Source: Bacillota bacterium (GTDB taxonomy: Bacteria > Bacillota > UBA4882 > UBA10575). Taken from it: a stretch of 64,000 bases of DNA. The position numbers and the translations under genes are program-made. Location: positions 81,923 to 145,922 of the forward strand of contig DUQR01000039.1 of assembly GCA_012837715.1 (NCBI GenBank). The letters are read 5' to 3'. Shown here piece after piece: positions 32,692 to 42,142 of this stretch (positions within the stretch are counted from its first letter, which is position 1; each line of letters opens with the position of its first letter). A model generated the notes under the pieces. The model made no database searches, had not been told where the DNA came from, and saw only the letters and a list, made by a program, of their open reading frames with translations.

Positions 32692-33198
32692 TTAAAAAAA
32701 GTAAAAATGGATTCCACCACCATAGACCAGACCGGGTCCGGGCGGACCCCACGGGACGCCGGCGGTGGAATACCCGATCTCCAGGTTATACTTTAAATTG
32801 GCGATAAAGCTACCACTGGTGAACTCCAAGCCCAGTCCGCCGATGAAACCGGGGGTGGAGACCAAAGCGAAGTGTTCGTCATAAAAGGCAAAATAACCGC
32901 CAAGCCCATAGGCGTAAATATTATGGGTGGGACGGAGCAGGAAGCGGTGGAGGTATTTACCGCCCCAGATTACGGCATAATCATTATAAATGAAGAGACC
33001 CTGCAACCCCGAACGGTCGGTTAGATTCAAGACCGCGCTAAAACCGACTTCGGGAAAGACCCCCTGGCAACCGAGGCCCAACCGGAAAAGGTAGGGTTCC
33101 GGCTCAGCGGCCACGGCCGGGGCGGGTCGGATTGAGAGCAAACCCAGGATGAGCAGGAAAAGGGCCAGACGCGGCCAGCTTTTAAGGAATAAAGTCAT
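32692..33198 (-). CDS. Small predicted outer-membrane beta-barrel protein
   Basis: The 168-residue product has a Sec signal peptide (ALFLLILGLLSIRPAPAVAA). It continues as alternating hydrophobic and polar strands with many Gly and aromatic residues (YLFRLGLGCQG, NIYAYGLGGYFAFYD, TPGFIGGLGLEF). It ends GGGIHFYFF; a C-terminal Phe is the assembly signal for outer-membrane barrels. The size fits an 8-stranded barrel such as OmpW/OmpX types. No family could be named. It supports a double-membrane envelope. It lies 9 bp from the SdpI-family gene and shares its transcript. Confidence 0.7.
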   Translation of the reverse strand: MTLFLKSWPRLALFLLILGLLSIRPAPAVAAEPEPYLFRLGLGCQGVFPEVGFSAVLNLTDRSGLQGLFIYNDYAVIWGGKYLHRFLLRPTHNIYAYGLGGYFAFYDEHFALVSTPGFIGGLGLEFTSGSFIANLKYNLEIGYSTAGVPWGPPGPGLVYGGGIHFYFF

Positions 33199-33207
33199 GG
33201 CCTTACC

Positions 33208-33882
33208 TCATTCCGTGGTTTTATTTTCTGCGCGGAAGTACAAATACGAAGCCACGCCAGCCACGAGCGTGCTCCCCAACAACACGGCCATCATTAACCA
33301 AAAACGGGGACGGTCGGGAAGAAGCGTGCCGAAGACCATGCTCAGACCGCTCCAGAAAAAGAGCTTCCCGCCTAATTGGTGCGTTTGGGCCCAAACCTTT
33401 GGACTGGCTAAAGTCCAAGGGGTCCGGATCCCCACAAAATAATTATGGCGAATCCGGGGCAAGCCCCATCCTAATAAGGTAAAGAGAATCCCGGTAAACA
33501 GGTTGACGTAGCGGCCGAGATTAATTTTGTAGCCAAGATTAAAAACTAACGTTAACAGATGCAAACTGACCATAAACAAGACAAAGCCTAGTTTTATTAA
33601 ACGATAAGTCTTAATAAACTTAGGGTAATTTCTCCGGCGGGGATCAATCAGCGGTAAGAAAAGAAAGAACAAATAAAGGCCCGAAACAAGCAGGGGAATG
33701 GCAAAAGCACCGGTAAAACGGCTGCCGAAATCATCGGGCTGACCTTCCAGGTTCCAATGGATGGCAGTCTCCTCCGGAAGCGAAGGATAGACCACCCAAC
33801 TGATGAGGAAAACAACCAACAAAAGCAGGAGAATATACCATTCATGTTTTAATTCCGTTTTGACACTGTACTTTTCCGTCAT
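33208..33882 (-). CDS. DUF1648/SdpI-family membrane protein
   Basis: This 224-residue membrane protein has an N-terminal DUF1648 helix pair with the signature PSLPEETAIHWNLEGQPDDFGSRF and a C-terminal SdpI domain (LGWGLPRIRHNYFVGIRTPWTLASPKVWAQTHQLGGKLF). SdpI of Bacillus is the immunity protein against the SdpC toxin, but most relatives have no known toxin partner and none is seen here. About six helices place it in the cytoplasmic membrane. The start ATG follows AAGGAGG. Confidence 0.9.
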   Translation of the reverse strand: MTEKYSVKTELKHEWYILLLLLVVFLISWVVYPSLPEETAIHWNLEGQPDDFGSRFTGAFAIPLLVSGLYLFFLFLPLIDPRRRNYPKFIKTYRLIKLGFVLFMVSLHLLTLVFNLGYKINLGRYVNLFTGILFTLLGWGLPRIRHNYFVGIRTPWTLASPKVWAQTHQLGGKLFFWSGLSMVFGTLLPDRPRFWLMMAVLLGSTLVAGVASYLYFRAENKTTE

Positions 33883-34183
33883 TAAAACAACCTCCTTTTT
33901 AAGTTTACTCTCTAACCATATTCTACCGCCAACCAGTCCAATTCTTTAACAAATTAACTTTTTTTAAAGCGGTTTGCCTTGTTTCTTTAATTTGAGGTCG
34001 CGCCAGATCTGGAGAGGAGTATGGATCTTACCGAACGGCGCTCGATCAATTATTGTGGGGTCACGGTTTAATGGGAGGACAACGCAAAAAGCCAATGAAT
34101 AAACGGCCTCTGCTACTGGGGCTAAAATCATTATAGCATAAAGGGAATCCGGTGCGCATCACTTTTTCGGGGCTCCGGCTCCC
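33883..34183. other. Gap between the SdpI-family gene and lepA
   Basis: AT-rich in its first third. GACAACGCAAAAAGCC (34078-34093) looks like the right end of the dispersed repeat. The segment GCGGTTTGCCTTGTTTC near 33970 could be its degraded left arm. Nothing else was recognised. Confidence 0.35.
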
Positions 34184-34212
34184 TTGCGTCAAAGGAAGGA
34201 AAATGCTATAAT
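34184..34212 (+). promoter_or_regulatory. lepA promoter
   Basis: TTGCGT, 17 bp, TATAAT, about 68 bp ahead of the GTG start. Confidence 0.65.
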
Positions 34213-34279
34213 CGTTACGAATTAGCATCAAGCCCGAAGATCGCTTCGGGTCAATTTTTTCCAGCAGAGGAGGAGCACC

Positions 34280-36079
34280 GTGGAGCAGAGCCGGATTCGT
34301 AATTTTTGTATTATTGCCCATATTGACCACGGCAAATCCACCCTAGCCGATCGGTTGTTGGAGTATACGGGAGCCGTTTCTGAACGGGAAATGACCGCCC
34401 AGCTCCTGGACTCTATGGATTTGGAACGAGAAAGAGGGATTACCATTAAGGCCCGTTCCGTCCGGCTGAAATACCAAGCCGCCGATGGGAACGGATATAT
34501 TCTCAATCTGATCGATACCCCCGGTCATGTGGATTTTACCTATGAAGTATCCCGCGCCTTAGCCGCTTGTGAGGGGGCGATCTTGGTCGTGGACGCGACC
34601 CAAGGGGTGGAAGCGCAAACCATTGCCAACCTGTACTTGGCTTTGGAACATGATCTGGAGATTATTCCGGTCATTAACAAAGTGGATTTGCCCAGTGCGG
34701 AACCGGAGCGGATCACAAAACAGATCAGCGAGATCTTTGGTTTTCAGGAAAAAGAGGTTATTTTAGCCAGCGCGAAAACGGGACAAGGCACGGCCGAACT
34801 CTTGGAGGCGATTGTCCAACGGATTCCGCCCCCGCAAGGCGCCAAAGAAGAACCGACCCAAGCTTTAATCTTCGACTCCCAATATAACTCGTATAAAGGC
34901 GTGATCGCCTACATCCGGATGTTTAATGGCCGGTTAACGGTGGGCGATCAGATCAAAATGATGGCGACCGGTAAGGAATTTGAAATAACGGAATTGGGGG
35001 TTTTTGCGCCGGAGATGACCCCGGTGGATCGTTTGGAAACGGGAGAAGTCGGTTTCTTAGTGGCCAGCATCAAAAACGTCAGCGATACCCAAGTTGGCGA
35101 TACGATTACCCTTTGTAACCGTCCGGCGGCTGCTCCCCTCCCCGGTTACCGTCCGGCCAAACCGATGGTTTACTGTGGTTTATACCCGGTGGACAACGTG
35201 GATTATACCGATTTGCGGGATGCCTTGGAACGGCTACAGTTGAACGATGCGGCGTTGACTTTTGAACCGGAGACCTCCAACGCTTTGGGTTTTGGTTTCC
35301 GTTGTGGTTTCCTTGGCCTGCTCCACATGGAGATTATCCAGGAGCGGCTGGAAAGGGAGTACAACCTGAATCTAATCGCGACCGCGCCCAGTGTGGTCTA
35401 TAAAGTATACCGGACCGATGGCGAGATGGCTGAGGTTCGCAACCCGGCCGATCTGCCCGCGGCCGGCGTCATTACCTACGTGGAGGAGCCTTATGTCAAA
35501 GCCAATATTATCCTGCCCAACGATTTTGTCGGCCCCATTATGGAGCTCTGTCAGGAGAAAAGGGGAATCTACAAAACTATGGAGTACCTGACGACGGACC
35601 GGGTTCTCCTCAACTACGAGCTACCCCTCGCGGAGATTCTCGTTGATTTCTATGATAAATTAAAATCCCGCTCCAAAGGATACGCCTCCTTCGACTACGA
35701 ATACCTTGGTTATCAGGAAGCGGATCTGGTCAAACTGGACATCCTCCTGAACGGAAAGCCGGTAGATGCCCTTTCCGCCATTGTCCATAAGGAACGGGCC
35801 TACTACCAGGGGCGGCTCCTAGCCCGGAAGTTGAAGGATCTGATTCCCAGGCAGTTGTTTGAAGTACCCATCCAAGCGGTGGTCAATAATAAAGTGGTTG
35901 CCCGCGAGACGGTGAAGGCTTTACGCAAAGATGTGCTGGCTAAATGTTACGGGGGCGATATTTCGCGGAAAAGGAAACTTCTTGAGAAGCAGAAAGAGGG
36001 TAAGAAACGCATGAAGCAACTGGGTTCGGTGGAAATACCCCAAGAAGCTTTCTTGGCCGTTTTAAAAATTGAAGAGTAG
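34280..36079 (+). CDS. lepA: Elongation factor 4 (LepA)
   Basis: This 599-residue translational GTPase starts at GTG behind GAGGAGGAG. G motifs are [15 protein letters not shown] (G1), RERGITIKA (G2 region), DTPGHVDF (G3) and NKVDLP (G4). The LepA-specific C-terminal domain ([42 protein letters not shown]) separates it from EF-G. It acts on stalled or mistranslocated ribosomes. In many Bacillota lepA precedes hemW and hrcA, as it does here. Confidence 0.98.
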   Translation: MEQSRIRNFCIIAHIDHGKSTLADRLLEYTGAVSEREMTAQLLDSMDLERERGITIKARSVRLKYQAADGNGYILNLIDTPGHVDFTYEVSRALAACEGAILVVDATQGVEAQTIANLYLALEHDLEIIPVINKVDLPSAEPERITKQISEIFGFQEKEVILASAKTGQGTAELLEAIVQRIPPPQGAKEEPTQALIFDSQYNSYKGVIAYIRMFNGRLTVGDQIKMMATGKEFEITELGVFAPEMTPVDRLETGEVGFLVASIKNVSDTQVGDTITLCNRPAAAPLPGYRPAKPMVYCGLYPVDNVDYTDLRDALERLQLNDAALTFEPETSNALGFGFRCGFLGLLHMEIIQERLEREYNLNLIATAPSVVYKVYRTDGEMAEVRNPADLPAAGVITYVEEPYVKANIILPNDFVGPIMELCQEKRGIYKTMEYLTTDRVLLNYELPLAEILVDFYDKLKSRSKGYASFDYEYLGYQEADLVKLDILLNGKPVDALSAIVHKERAYYQGRLLARKLKDLIPRQLFEVPIQAVVNNKVVARETVKALRKDVLAKCYGGDISRKRKLLEKQKEGKKRMKQLGSVEIPQEAFLAVLKIEE

Positions 36080-36086
36080 GGGGCGA

Positions 36087-36641
36087 CTATTTCTTCTTAA
36101 TCCCTTGAATATAACCGCCTTTCGTCCCTCGGGCGTCAAGGATGGCATAAAAGGCATCAGGATCAACCTGGTCAACTATTGTACGGAACCGGGGCAGATC
36201 TTTACGCCGGAGGATAAGGGTTAGGATATAACGGGGGCCGGTCCGTCCTTCCCCTTCCAGCACGGTCACGCCAAAATTTTGATCGCGGAGGGCAGTGATC
36301 AGCTCGGGAGGGTTGTTTTTCGGGACCAGTTCCACAAAGGTGTATCCTAACGCCATTTTTTCTTCCAAAAAGCCGCCGACCAGTGTTCCGCAGGAGAAAC
36401 CCAACGCATAGACGAGAATCTTCCAGGGATTGTCTAAATGGCCTACCACTTGACTGAGGGCGGTAATGTAAATACTAACTTCAAAAAAACCGAGAAAAGC
36501 AGCGACCAACCGTTTACCCCGGGTGAGCATCAAAATCCGGACCGTACTTATACTAACATCAGCAATCCGGGCGAAAAAAATAAAACAGAGGGATCCAAAC
36601 AATAAGGTCAACCCCTTTCTTCTCGACGCACCTGACTTCAA
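36087..36641 (-). CDS. UPF0316/DUF2179 membrane protein
   Basis: A 184-residue protein (about 171 if it starts at the TTG at 36602, which sits better behind AAAGGGG). Three N-terminal helices (about 14-95) match UPF0316 (FARIADVSISTVRILMLTRG; GFSCGTLVGGFLEEKMALGY). A soluble DUF2179 domain (about 100-184) follows. The family is widespread in Bacillota with no proven function. It is inserted on the opposite strand between lepA and hemW, which are usually adjacent. Confidence 0.85.
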   Translation of the reverse strand: MKSGASRRKGLTLLFGSLCFIFFARIADVSISTVRILMLTRGKRLVAAFLGFFEVSIYITALSQVVGHLDNPWKILVYALGFSCGTLVGGFLEEKMALGYTFVELVPKNNPPELITALRDQNFGVTVLEGEGRTGPRYILTLILRRKDLPRFRTIVDQVDPDAFYAILDARGTKGGYIQGIKKK

Positions 36642-36827
36642 AATTACAGAAAAACCTCAAAGCGAATTGCCTAAACTCTCCCCGCCCACTCTCTCTGAAG
36701 TAAAAAATAACATAAACGGAGGAAAGATCCCTTTCCCGTCACCTGTTTGAGAACTCTCTCTTGAATTAAAAATACCATAAAACCAGGAAGAAGGCAAATA
36801 AATCCCATGGTCAATTCGGTTGTAGGT
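36642..36827. other. Gap upstream of hemW, first part
   Basis: AT-rich. No gene, terminator or strong promoter was recognised. The second part of the gap is occupied by a repeat copy. Confidence 0.3.
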
Positions 36828-36943
36828 GGGATTTTTGTGTTGTTCTTCGTTTTATCGACTCCTATCCAATAGATCGCCTAATTTAAGTTAAACACTAGAT
36901 CTTGTTTGGGAAATCTTTTTGTTGGTTACAAGCCCAAAAAGCC
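36828..36943 (-). repeat. Copy D of the dispersed palindromic repeat
   Basis: On the reverse strand it opens GGCTTTTTGGGCTTGTAACC and closes GAACAACACAAAAATCCC. Interior blocks AACAAAAAGAT, ACAAGAT and CTATTGGAT can be lined up with copy C. It is the most diverged of the four long copies and ends 22 bp before the hemW start. Confidence 0.4.
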
Positions 36944-36965
36944 GATGTGAAAGGGGGACTCCTGC

Positions 36966-38147
36966 TTGAAACCAATGGCGCTTTATCTACACATCCCCTT
37001 TTGCCGAAGAAAATGCCACTATTGTGATTTTCCTTCCTTTCCCGGACGGCCGGCCGACTTTGGCCCTTACCTGGCTGCGCTCAAAGAGGAGTTGAGAAGA
37101 AGATGGAGGCGGGAATGGGAGATCACCACCCTTTATCTTGGGGGCGGGACGCCGACCATCCTTCCCTCCAGGGAGCTAGCCGGACTGATCAAAGCGATCA
37201 AGCGGACCGTCCCCTTCCGGCCTGGTGCGGAAGTGACGGTTGAGGCTAATCCGGGCACCGTCACCGGGGAAGGACTGGACCGATTATTGGCCGCCGGGGT
37301 GAACCGTTTGAGTCTGGGGGCTCAGTCCGGAGAGGACCGGTTTTTAAAACTGCTCGGCCGGTGCCATACCACGGCGGAGGTGGAGAAGACCGTCGCTTTA
37401 GCCCGACAAGTTGGTTTTACGAATCTAAATTTAGATCTGATCTTTGGTCTACCGGGGGAGACCCCCGATGATTGGCGGCGGACGCTCGAGTGGGCCACCG
37501 CCCTCCACCCGGAGCATCTCTCTTGTTATGGACTACAATTGGAAGCGGACACCCCTCTTTTCCGGATGGTGGAGACGGGAGAACGATCCTTGCCCGACGA
37601 GGAAGAAGTCAGGGCGATGTTTCTGACCAATACCACCTTTTTACCGACGGCCGGTTATGAACAATACGAGATTTCAAATTTTGCCTACCGCCCTCGGACC
37701 GGAACCGGGACCACTAGCCCGGAGGGGGAGGTCGATTACCGGTGTCGGCATAACTTGATCTACTGGCAATACGATGATTATCTTGGTTTGGGCTTGGCGG
37801 CCGTCTCGACCGTGGACGGACGCCGCTTAACCAACCTGGCGAAACTGGAAGACTACTTGCGCGCTGTGCGTACCGGCGCGGCGCCGACCGGGACGGAAGA
37901 GATCCTCACCCGCCGGCAAAGGATGGCGGAGATGTTAATGCTCGGCTTTCGGCTGCGGACGGGTCCGGATCCGGTGGCTTTTCACGCCCGGTGGGGAGTG
38001 ACCATCGACCAAGTGCTGGGGGAGGCGGTTGCTCCCCTCCTGGACGCCGGATTACTCCGGAGCGAGGCGGAGACTTACCGTTTAACCCCCCAGGGGATGT
38101 TACTCAGCAACCAAGTCTTACACAAGCTGTTGTCCCCCCTATTATAA
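36966..38147 (+). CDS. hemW: Heme chaperone HemW (radical SAM, HemN-like)
   Basis: The 393-residue protein begins ALYLHIPFCRRKCHYCDF, with the radical-SAM Cys triad C13xxxC17xxC20. LGGGTPTILP, VEANPGTVT and RLSLGAQSG follow, and the C-terminus has HemW-type LGLGLAAVS and MLGFRL. True HemN oxidases have a fourth Cys (CxxxCxxCxC), which is missing here, so this is HemW, a heme-binding chaperone. Starts at TTG 36966 (behind AAAGGGGGA) or ATG 36975 are possible. Confidence 0.93.
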   Translation: MKPMALYLHIPFCRRKCHYCDFPSFPGRPADFGPYLAALKEELRRRWRREWEITTLYLGGGTPTILPSRELAGLIKAIKRTVPFRPGAEVTVEANPGTVTGEGLDRLLAAGVNRLSLGAQSGEDRFLKLLGRCHTTAEVEKTVALARQVGFTNLNLDLIFGLPGETPDDWRRTLEWATALHPEHLSCYGLQLEADTPLFRMVETGERSLPDEEEVRAMFLTNTTFLPTAGYEQYEISNFAYRPRTGTGTTSPEGEVDYRCRHNLIYWQYDDYLGLGLAAVSTVDGRRLTNLAKLEDYLRAVRTGAAPTGTEEILTRRQRMAEMLMLGFRLRTGPDPVAFHARWGVTIDQVLGEAVAPLLDAGLLRSEAETYRLTPQGMLLSNQVLHKLLSPLL

Positions 38148-38191
38148 AAAGCTGTTATTTGCATCTTATTAACTTTGTAACCTCTTTGCTC

Positions 38192-38256
38192 TTGACAAAG
38201 GATAAGGATGGTGATATTTTTTTATTAGCTTAGCACTCGCCTTTCGGGAGTGCTAA
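38192..38256 (+). promoter_or_regulatory. Heat-shock promoter with CIRCE operator
   Basis: The promoter is TTGACA, 17 bp, TATTTT (38192-38220). It is followed by a perfect CIRCE element, TTAGCACTC-N9-GAGTGCTAA (38230-38256). HrcA, encoded just downstream, binds CIRCE and represses the operon until heat stress draws GroEL away. Confidence 0.97.
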
Positions 38257-38317
38257 CAATAGCGATTCGTGCCTCGTTGATGACCGAGGGACAAGAAACT
38301 ATAGAAGGTGAGCAGCG

Positions 38318-39349
38318 ATGAGCCGAAGGGAGCTGGATCCGAGAAAGGAGTTAATTTTAAAGGTTGTCACCGATGACTATATCGAGTCGGCGGAACCGGT
38401 CGGCTCCAGGACGATTGCCCGTAAATATAATTTGGGGCTCAGTCCGGCGACAATCCGTAATGAAATGGCCGATCTGGAGGAAGGCGGTTATCTGAAACAG
38501 CCCCATGTTTCAGCCGGCCGGATCCCGTCTCAGCAGGGCTACCGCTATTATGTCGATGCCTTGATGCCCCAAAAGGAATTGACCGAGGAGGAACTAACCT
38601 TAATCCGGTCCTATTTTGAAGACCGGTCCCGGGAGATTGATTCGATCCTCCAACAAACGGTCAAGATTCTGGCCCAGTTAACCCGGTACCCTTCAATCAT
38701 GCTTGGCCCGACCTTAAAACCGGCAGTCTTTAAACATGTACAATTAATTCCCCTCAGCGCCCGCGATCTGTTGATCCTGATCGTGACCGATATGGGAATT
38801 ATCGAGAACAGAGTAATCGCCCTTGATTCTCCGGTCGCCCAGGGCGATTTGGACCGCGTCTCCTATATTCTGAATAAAAGATTACGGGGGCGGCCCTTTA
38901 TCGATTTTAAATCTTCGGTCTTGCGGGAATTAAGGGAGGAAATAAAGGCGAATAACGGTATCTTTCAAAAAGCCGTTAATCTAATCCTGAATACGCTGGA
39001 AACCCGGGATAAGGAACGAATCTACCTGGATGGGATAATTAACATCTTAGATCACCCCGAGTTTAAACAGGTTGAAAAGTTTAAACTATTAATGGAGTTA
39101 ATGGAGGAAGAAGAAAAGCTGTACCGGCTTCTTTCTTCCCGCCAGCAGGGACTGAAGATTTCCATCGGCGAGGAGAACCAGGAGGAAGCGGCCCAAGAAT
39201 GCAGCCTGATTACGGCCAATTACGAAGTCGGTGGCCAGGTGGTTGGGACGATTGGAGTGTTAGGTCCGACCCGGATGGAATATGCCCACGTGGTTTCGGT
39301 TGTCGATTATATTGCCCAGAAGTTAAGTGAGTTTTTATCCAGTTTATAG
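38318..39349 (+). CDS. hrcA: Heat-inducible transcription repressor HrcA
   Basis: A 343-residue HrcA. The N-terminal winged helix (about 5-75; RKELILKVVTDDYIESAEPVGSRTIARKYNLGLSPATIRNEMADLEEGGYL) binds CIRCE. GAF-like and dimerisation domains follow, ending GPTRMEYAHVVSVVDYIAQKLSEFL. It is the first gene of hrcA-grpE-dnaK-dnaJ and is autoregulated through the operator upstream. Confidence 0.98.
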   Translation: MSRRELDPRKELILKVVTDDYIESAEPVGSRTIARKYNLGLSPATIRNEMADLEEGGYLKQPHVSAGRIPSQQGYRYYVDALMPQKELTEEELTLIRSYFEDRSREIDSILQQTVKILAQLTRYPSIMLGPTLKPAVFKHVQLIPLSARDLLILIVTDMGIIENRVIALDSPVAQGDLDRVSYILNKRLRGRPFIDFKSSVLRELREEIKANNGIFQKAVNLILNTLETRDKERIYLDGIINILDHPEFKQVEKFKLLMELMEEEEKLYRLLSSRQQGLKISIGEENQEEAAQECSLITANYEVGGQVVGTIGVLGPTRMEYAHVVSVVDYIAQKLSEFLSSL

Positions 39350-39565
39350 TAGTAAGTAGTCGCTTACCCTAGCTACCGTTAGGGCAACGAAGTGAATGAA
39401 ACCAAAGGAGGGTGACCAGCCCCAGCGGCCGCAGAAGCTGGTCGTTGGGAGCGGCATCACTAACCAGATTTCCGGAAACGGGAAGAAGCAACTTTAAGTA
39501 GGCGGAAGGCGGAGCGACTGCTCCGCCCTGGCCTTCTCCTTTTTTAATTTATTGGAGGTGGTGGG
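39350..39565 (+). other. hrcA-grpE intergenic region with RNA-like structure
   Basis: 216 nt without a clear gene. It holds hairpins CCCTA/TAGGG (39367-39384) and GACCAGC/GCTGGTC (39414-39443), the latter enclosing the 11-mer GCCCCAGCGGC that recurs at 45318. A strong stem GGCGGAGC-GACT-GCTCCGCC (39508-39527) follows, with a delayed T-run. The last stem could attenuate transcription between hrcA and grpE. No known RNA family was recognised. Confidence 0.4.
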
Positions 39566-40213
39566 TTGGTGGAAGTGAACAAAGTAAACGACGGGACTGA
39601 CCAAATGCCGGAAAATGGAGTAGAAGAAAAAAAAGAGACCATGGAACAAGCAACCGAAAAGGAAGCGAAAGGCAAAGCAAAGATCGGGAAAAAGAAAAAG
39701 GAGACCCCTCCGCAAGAAACGGAAGCCATCCAAGCCTTAAATATGAAATTAGCCCAGCTGGAGCAGGAGAAAGAAGAGTATCTGCAGAGTTATCTACGTT
39801 TACGGGCCGATTTTGAAAACTATAAAAGGCGGACCAGACAAGAATTGCAACAGGCCGCCGCTGGCGGTAAGGAAGAATTACTTTTAGAGCTCCTGCCAGT
39901 GTTAGATAACCTGGAACGCGCGCTGGCGAGCACCGGTGACCCGGAGCAGTGGCGGTCCGGAGTGGAGATGATCTTCCGTCAGTTCCTAAACATATTGGCG
40001 CAGACCGGGTTAAAGCCCATCCCGGCGGTCGGCGAAAGCTTCGATCCCCAACGCCACGAGGCAATGCTGCGGGAACCTTCTTCCCAACCGGAAAACACCA
40101 TCTTGGAAGAGTTAAAGAAAGGGTACCTGTTTGGGGAAAAAACCCTGCGTCCGAGTTTGGTGAAGGTAGCAGCTTTCGATCCGGATTTAGTTGGGGCGAA
40201 AGAGAAAGAATAA
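39566..40213 (+). CDS. grpE: Nucleotide exchange factor GrpE
   Basis: A 215-residue protein with a highly charged N-terminal tail and a long coiled coil (about 55-110; LAQLEQEKEEYLQSYLRLRADFENYKRRTRQE). The C-terminal beta-domain (FDPQRHEAM; GYLFGEKTLRPSLVKVA) is diagnostic of GrpE. It releases ADP from DnaK. It starts at TTG (39566) or the adjacent GTG, behind GGAGGTGG. Confidence 0.96.
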   Translation: MVEVNKVNDGTDQMPENGVEEKKETMEQATEKEAKGKAKIGKKKKETPPQETEAIQALNMKLAQLEQEKEEYLQSYLRLRADFENYKRRTRQELQQAAAGGKEELLLELLPVLDNLERALASTGDPEQWRSGVEMIFRQFLNILAQTGLKPIPAVGESFDPQRHEAMLREPSSQPENTILEELKKGYLFGEKTLRPSLVKVAAFDPDLVGAKEKE

Positions 40214-40255
40214 AAAACTAGAAAAGTTTTGGAGATAGTAGGAGGTAAAAAGGGA

Positions 40256-42094
40256 ATGAGTAAAGTAATTGGGATTGACCTTGGAACAACAAACTCATGC
40301 GCGGCCGTCATGGAAGGCGGTGAAGCAGTAATTATTCCTAGCGCGGAAGGGGGCCGCACCGTTCCTTCCGTGGTGGGTTTTTCAAAGAACGGCGAACGGT
40401 TGGTCGGTCAAATTGCCAAACGGCAAGCGGTCGCCAATCCGGACCGGACGGTAGTCTCGATCAAGCGGCATATGGGCACCAATTATAAAGTGGAGATCGA
40501 CGAGAAAACTTACACCCCCCCGGAACTTTCGGCGATGATTCTGCGGAAGATTAAAACCGACGCCGAAGCCTATCTTGGGGAAAAGGTGGAAAAAGCGGTC
40601 ATTACCGTGCCCGCTTATTTTACCGATGCCCAAAGGCAAGCGACGAAAGACGCCGGCGCCATTGCCGGTCTGGAAGTGCTCCGGATCATCAATGAGCCGA
40701 CGGCGGCAGCCCTCGCTTACGGTTTAGATAAATCCGACGCCCATACGGTGCTCGTTTTTGACCTGGGTGGTGGGACCTTCGACGTATCCATTTTGGAGCT
40801 GGGCGATGGTGTCTTTGAGGTGAAAGCGACCAGCGGCAATAACCAGCTGGGCGGGGATGATTTTGACGAAAGGATTATCCGCTGGATGGTGGATAACTTC
40901 CGGAAAGAACAGGGGGTCGATCTTTCCAAAGACCGGATGGCCATGCAACGGTTGAAGGAAGCGGCGGAAAAAGCCAAGATTGAACTCTCCGGGGTGGTAT
41001 CGACCAACATCAACCTCCCCTTTATCACCGCTGTGGACGGTCAGCCGGTCCACCTGGATATGAATCTCACCCGGGCTAAATTTGAGGAATTAACCGCTGA
41101 TCTGATTGAGGCGACGGCGGGTCCGACCAAACGGGCGTTAGCCGATGCTGGCCTTGAACTGGGACAAGTGGATAAAGTCATCTTAGTCGGTGGTTCAACC
41201 CGGATCCCGGCCGTTCAGGAACTGGTGAAACGGCTGACCGGAAAAGAACCCTTCAAAGGGGTCAACCCCGATGAGGTCGTCGCCATCGGCGCCGCGATCC
41301 AAGCCGGAGTGTTGACCGGGGAAGTTAAAGACATTGTGCTTCTGGATGTTACTCCCCTTTCCCTGGGGATCGAAACTTTGGGTGGGGTGTTCACGCGGAT
41401 TATCGACCGGAATACCACGATTCCCACTTCGAAGAAGCAGATCTTCTCCACCGCTGCCGACAACCAAACCGCCGTGGACATTCATGTGCTCCAAGGGGAA
41501 CGGGAATTTGCCGCCGATAATGTTACCCTTGGCCAGTTCCGGTTGGATGGGATTCCACCGGCGCCCCGTGGTATCCCCCAGATTGAAGTGGCCTTTGATA
41601 TTGACGCCAACGGTATTGTCAATGTTTCCGCCAAAGATCTGGGCACCGGGAAAGAGCAGAAAGTAACGATCACCTCTTCCAGTGGCTTAAGTAAAGATCA
41701 GGTCCAACGGATGATGCAAGAAGCGGAGAAGCACGCGGAAGAGGATAAAAAACGCCGCGAACAGGTGGAGCTGAAGAACGAGGCCGATAGTCTGGTCTAT
41801 TCGGTCGAGAAGACTATTAAAGATCTAGGCGATAAAGCCCCGGCCGACCGGGTGGAAAAGATCAATAAGGCCAAGGAAGAGCTGACCTCCGCGTTGGCAG
41901 GCAATGATTATGATCTAATCAAAGAGAAGAAAGAAAACCTCCAACGGGAACTCCATGAACTTTCCGCCACCGTTTACCAACAGACGGCCCAAGCGGGAGC
42001 CAACCAGGCCCAGGGACAGCCGGGACCAGAGGCCCCGAAGGATGATGAAGGACCGACCATCGATGCCGAATATGAGGTAAAGGATGATAAGTAG
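40256..42094 (+). CDS. dnaK: Chaperone protein DnaK (Hsp70)
   Basis: Start ATG at 40256 behind GGAGGT. The 612-residue Hsp70 has the ATPase signatures [31 protein letters not shown] and [17 protein letters not shown]. The substrate domain carries [14 protein letters not shown], followed by the lid, and the tail ends [12 protein letters not shown]. It lacks the insertion typical of proteobacterial DnaK nucleotide domains, as expected of Bacillota. Confidence 0.98.
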   Translation: MSKVIGIDLGTTNSCAAVMEGGEAVIIPSAEGGRTVPSVVGFSKNGERLVGQIAKRQAVANPDRTVVSIKRHMGTNYKVEIDEKTYTPPELSAMILRKIKTDAEAYLGEKVEKAVITVPAYFTDAQRQATKDAGAIAGLEVLRIINEPTAAALAYGLDKSDAHTVLVFDLGGGTFDVSILELGDGVFEVKATSGNNQLGGDDFDERIIRWMVDNFRKEQGVDLSKDRMAMQRLKEAAEKAKIELSGVVSTNINLPFITAVDGQPVHLDMNLTRAKFEELTADLIEATAGPTKRALADAGLELGQVDKVILVGGSTRIPAVQELVKRLTGKEPFKGVNPDEVVAIGAAIQAGVLTGEVKDIVLLDVTPLSLGIETLGGVFTRIIDRNTTIPTSKKQIFSTAADNQTAVDIHVLQGEREFAADNVTLGQFRLDGIPPAPRGIPQIEVAFDIDANGIVNVSAKDLGTGKEQKVTITSSSGLSKDQVQRMMQEAEKHAEEDKKRREQVELKNEADSLVYSVEKTIKDLGDKAPADRVEKINKAKEELTSALAGNDYDLIKEKKENLQRELHELSATVYQQTAQAGANQAQGQPGPEAPKDDEGPTIDAEYEVKDDK

Positions 42095-42142
42095 GGAGCG
42101 GCCGTCTAGGATACTGATATTATTGCGGAAGAGTGGTTAACC

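Noticed and set aside
39412-39500. Small ORF (GTG, TSPSGRRSWSL…) across the GCCCCAGCGGC motif
   Set aside because: The ribosome site abuts the GTG with no spacing, and the second copy of the motif at 45311 hits a stop after eight codons, so a shared peptide is unlikely.
39508-39540. Standard terminator between hrcA and grpE
   Set aside because: The stem is strong, but the T-run begins about 9 nt later and grpE-dnaK normally need read-through from the CIRCE promoter. It was described as a possible attenuator instead.
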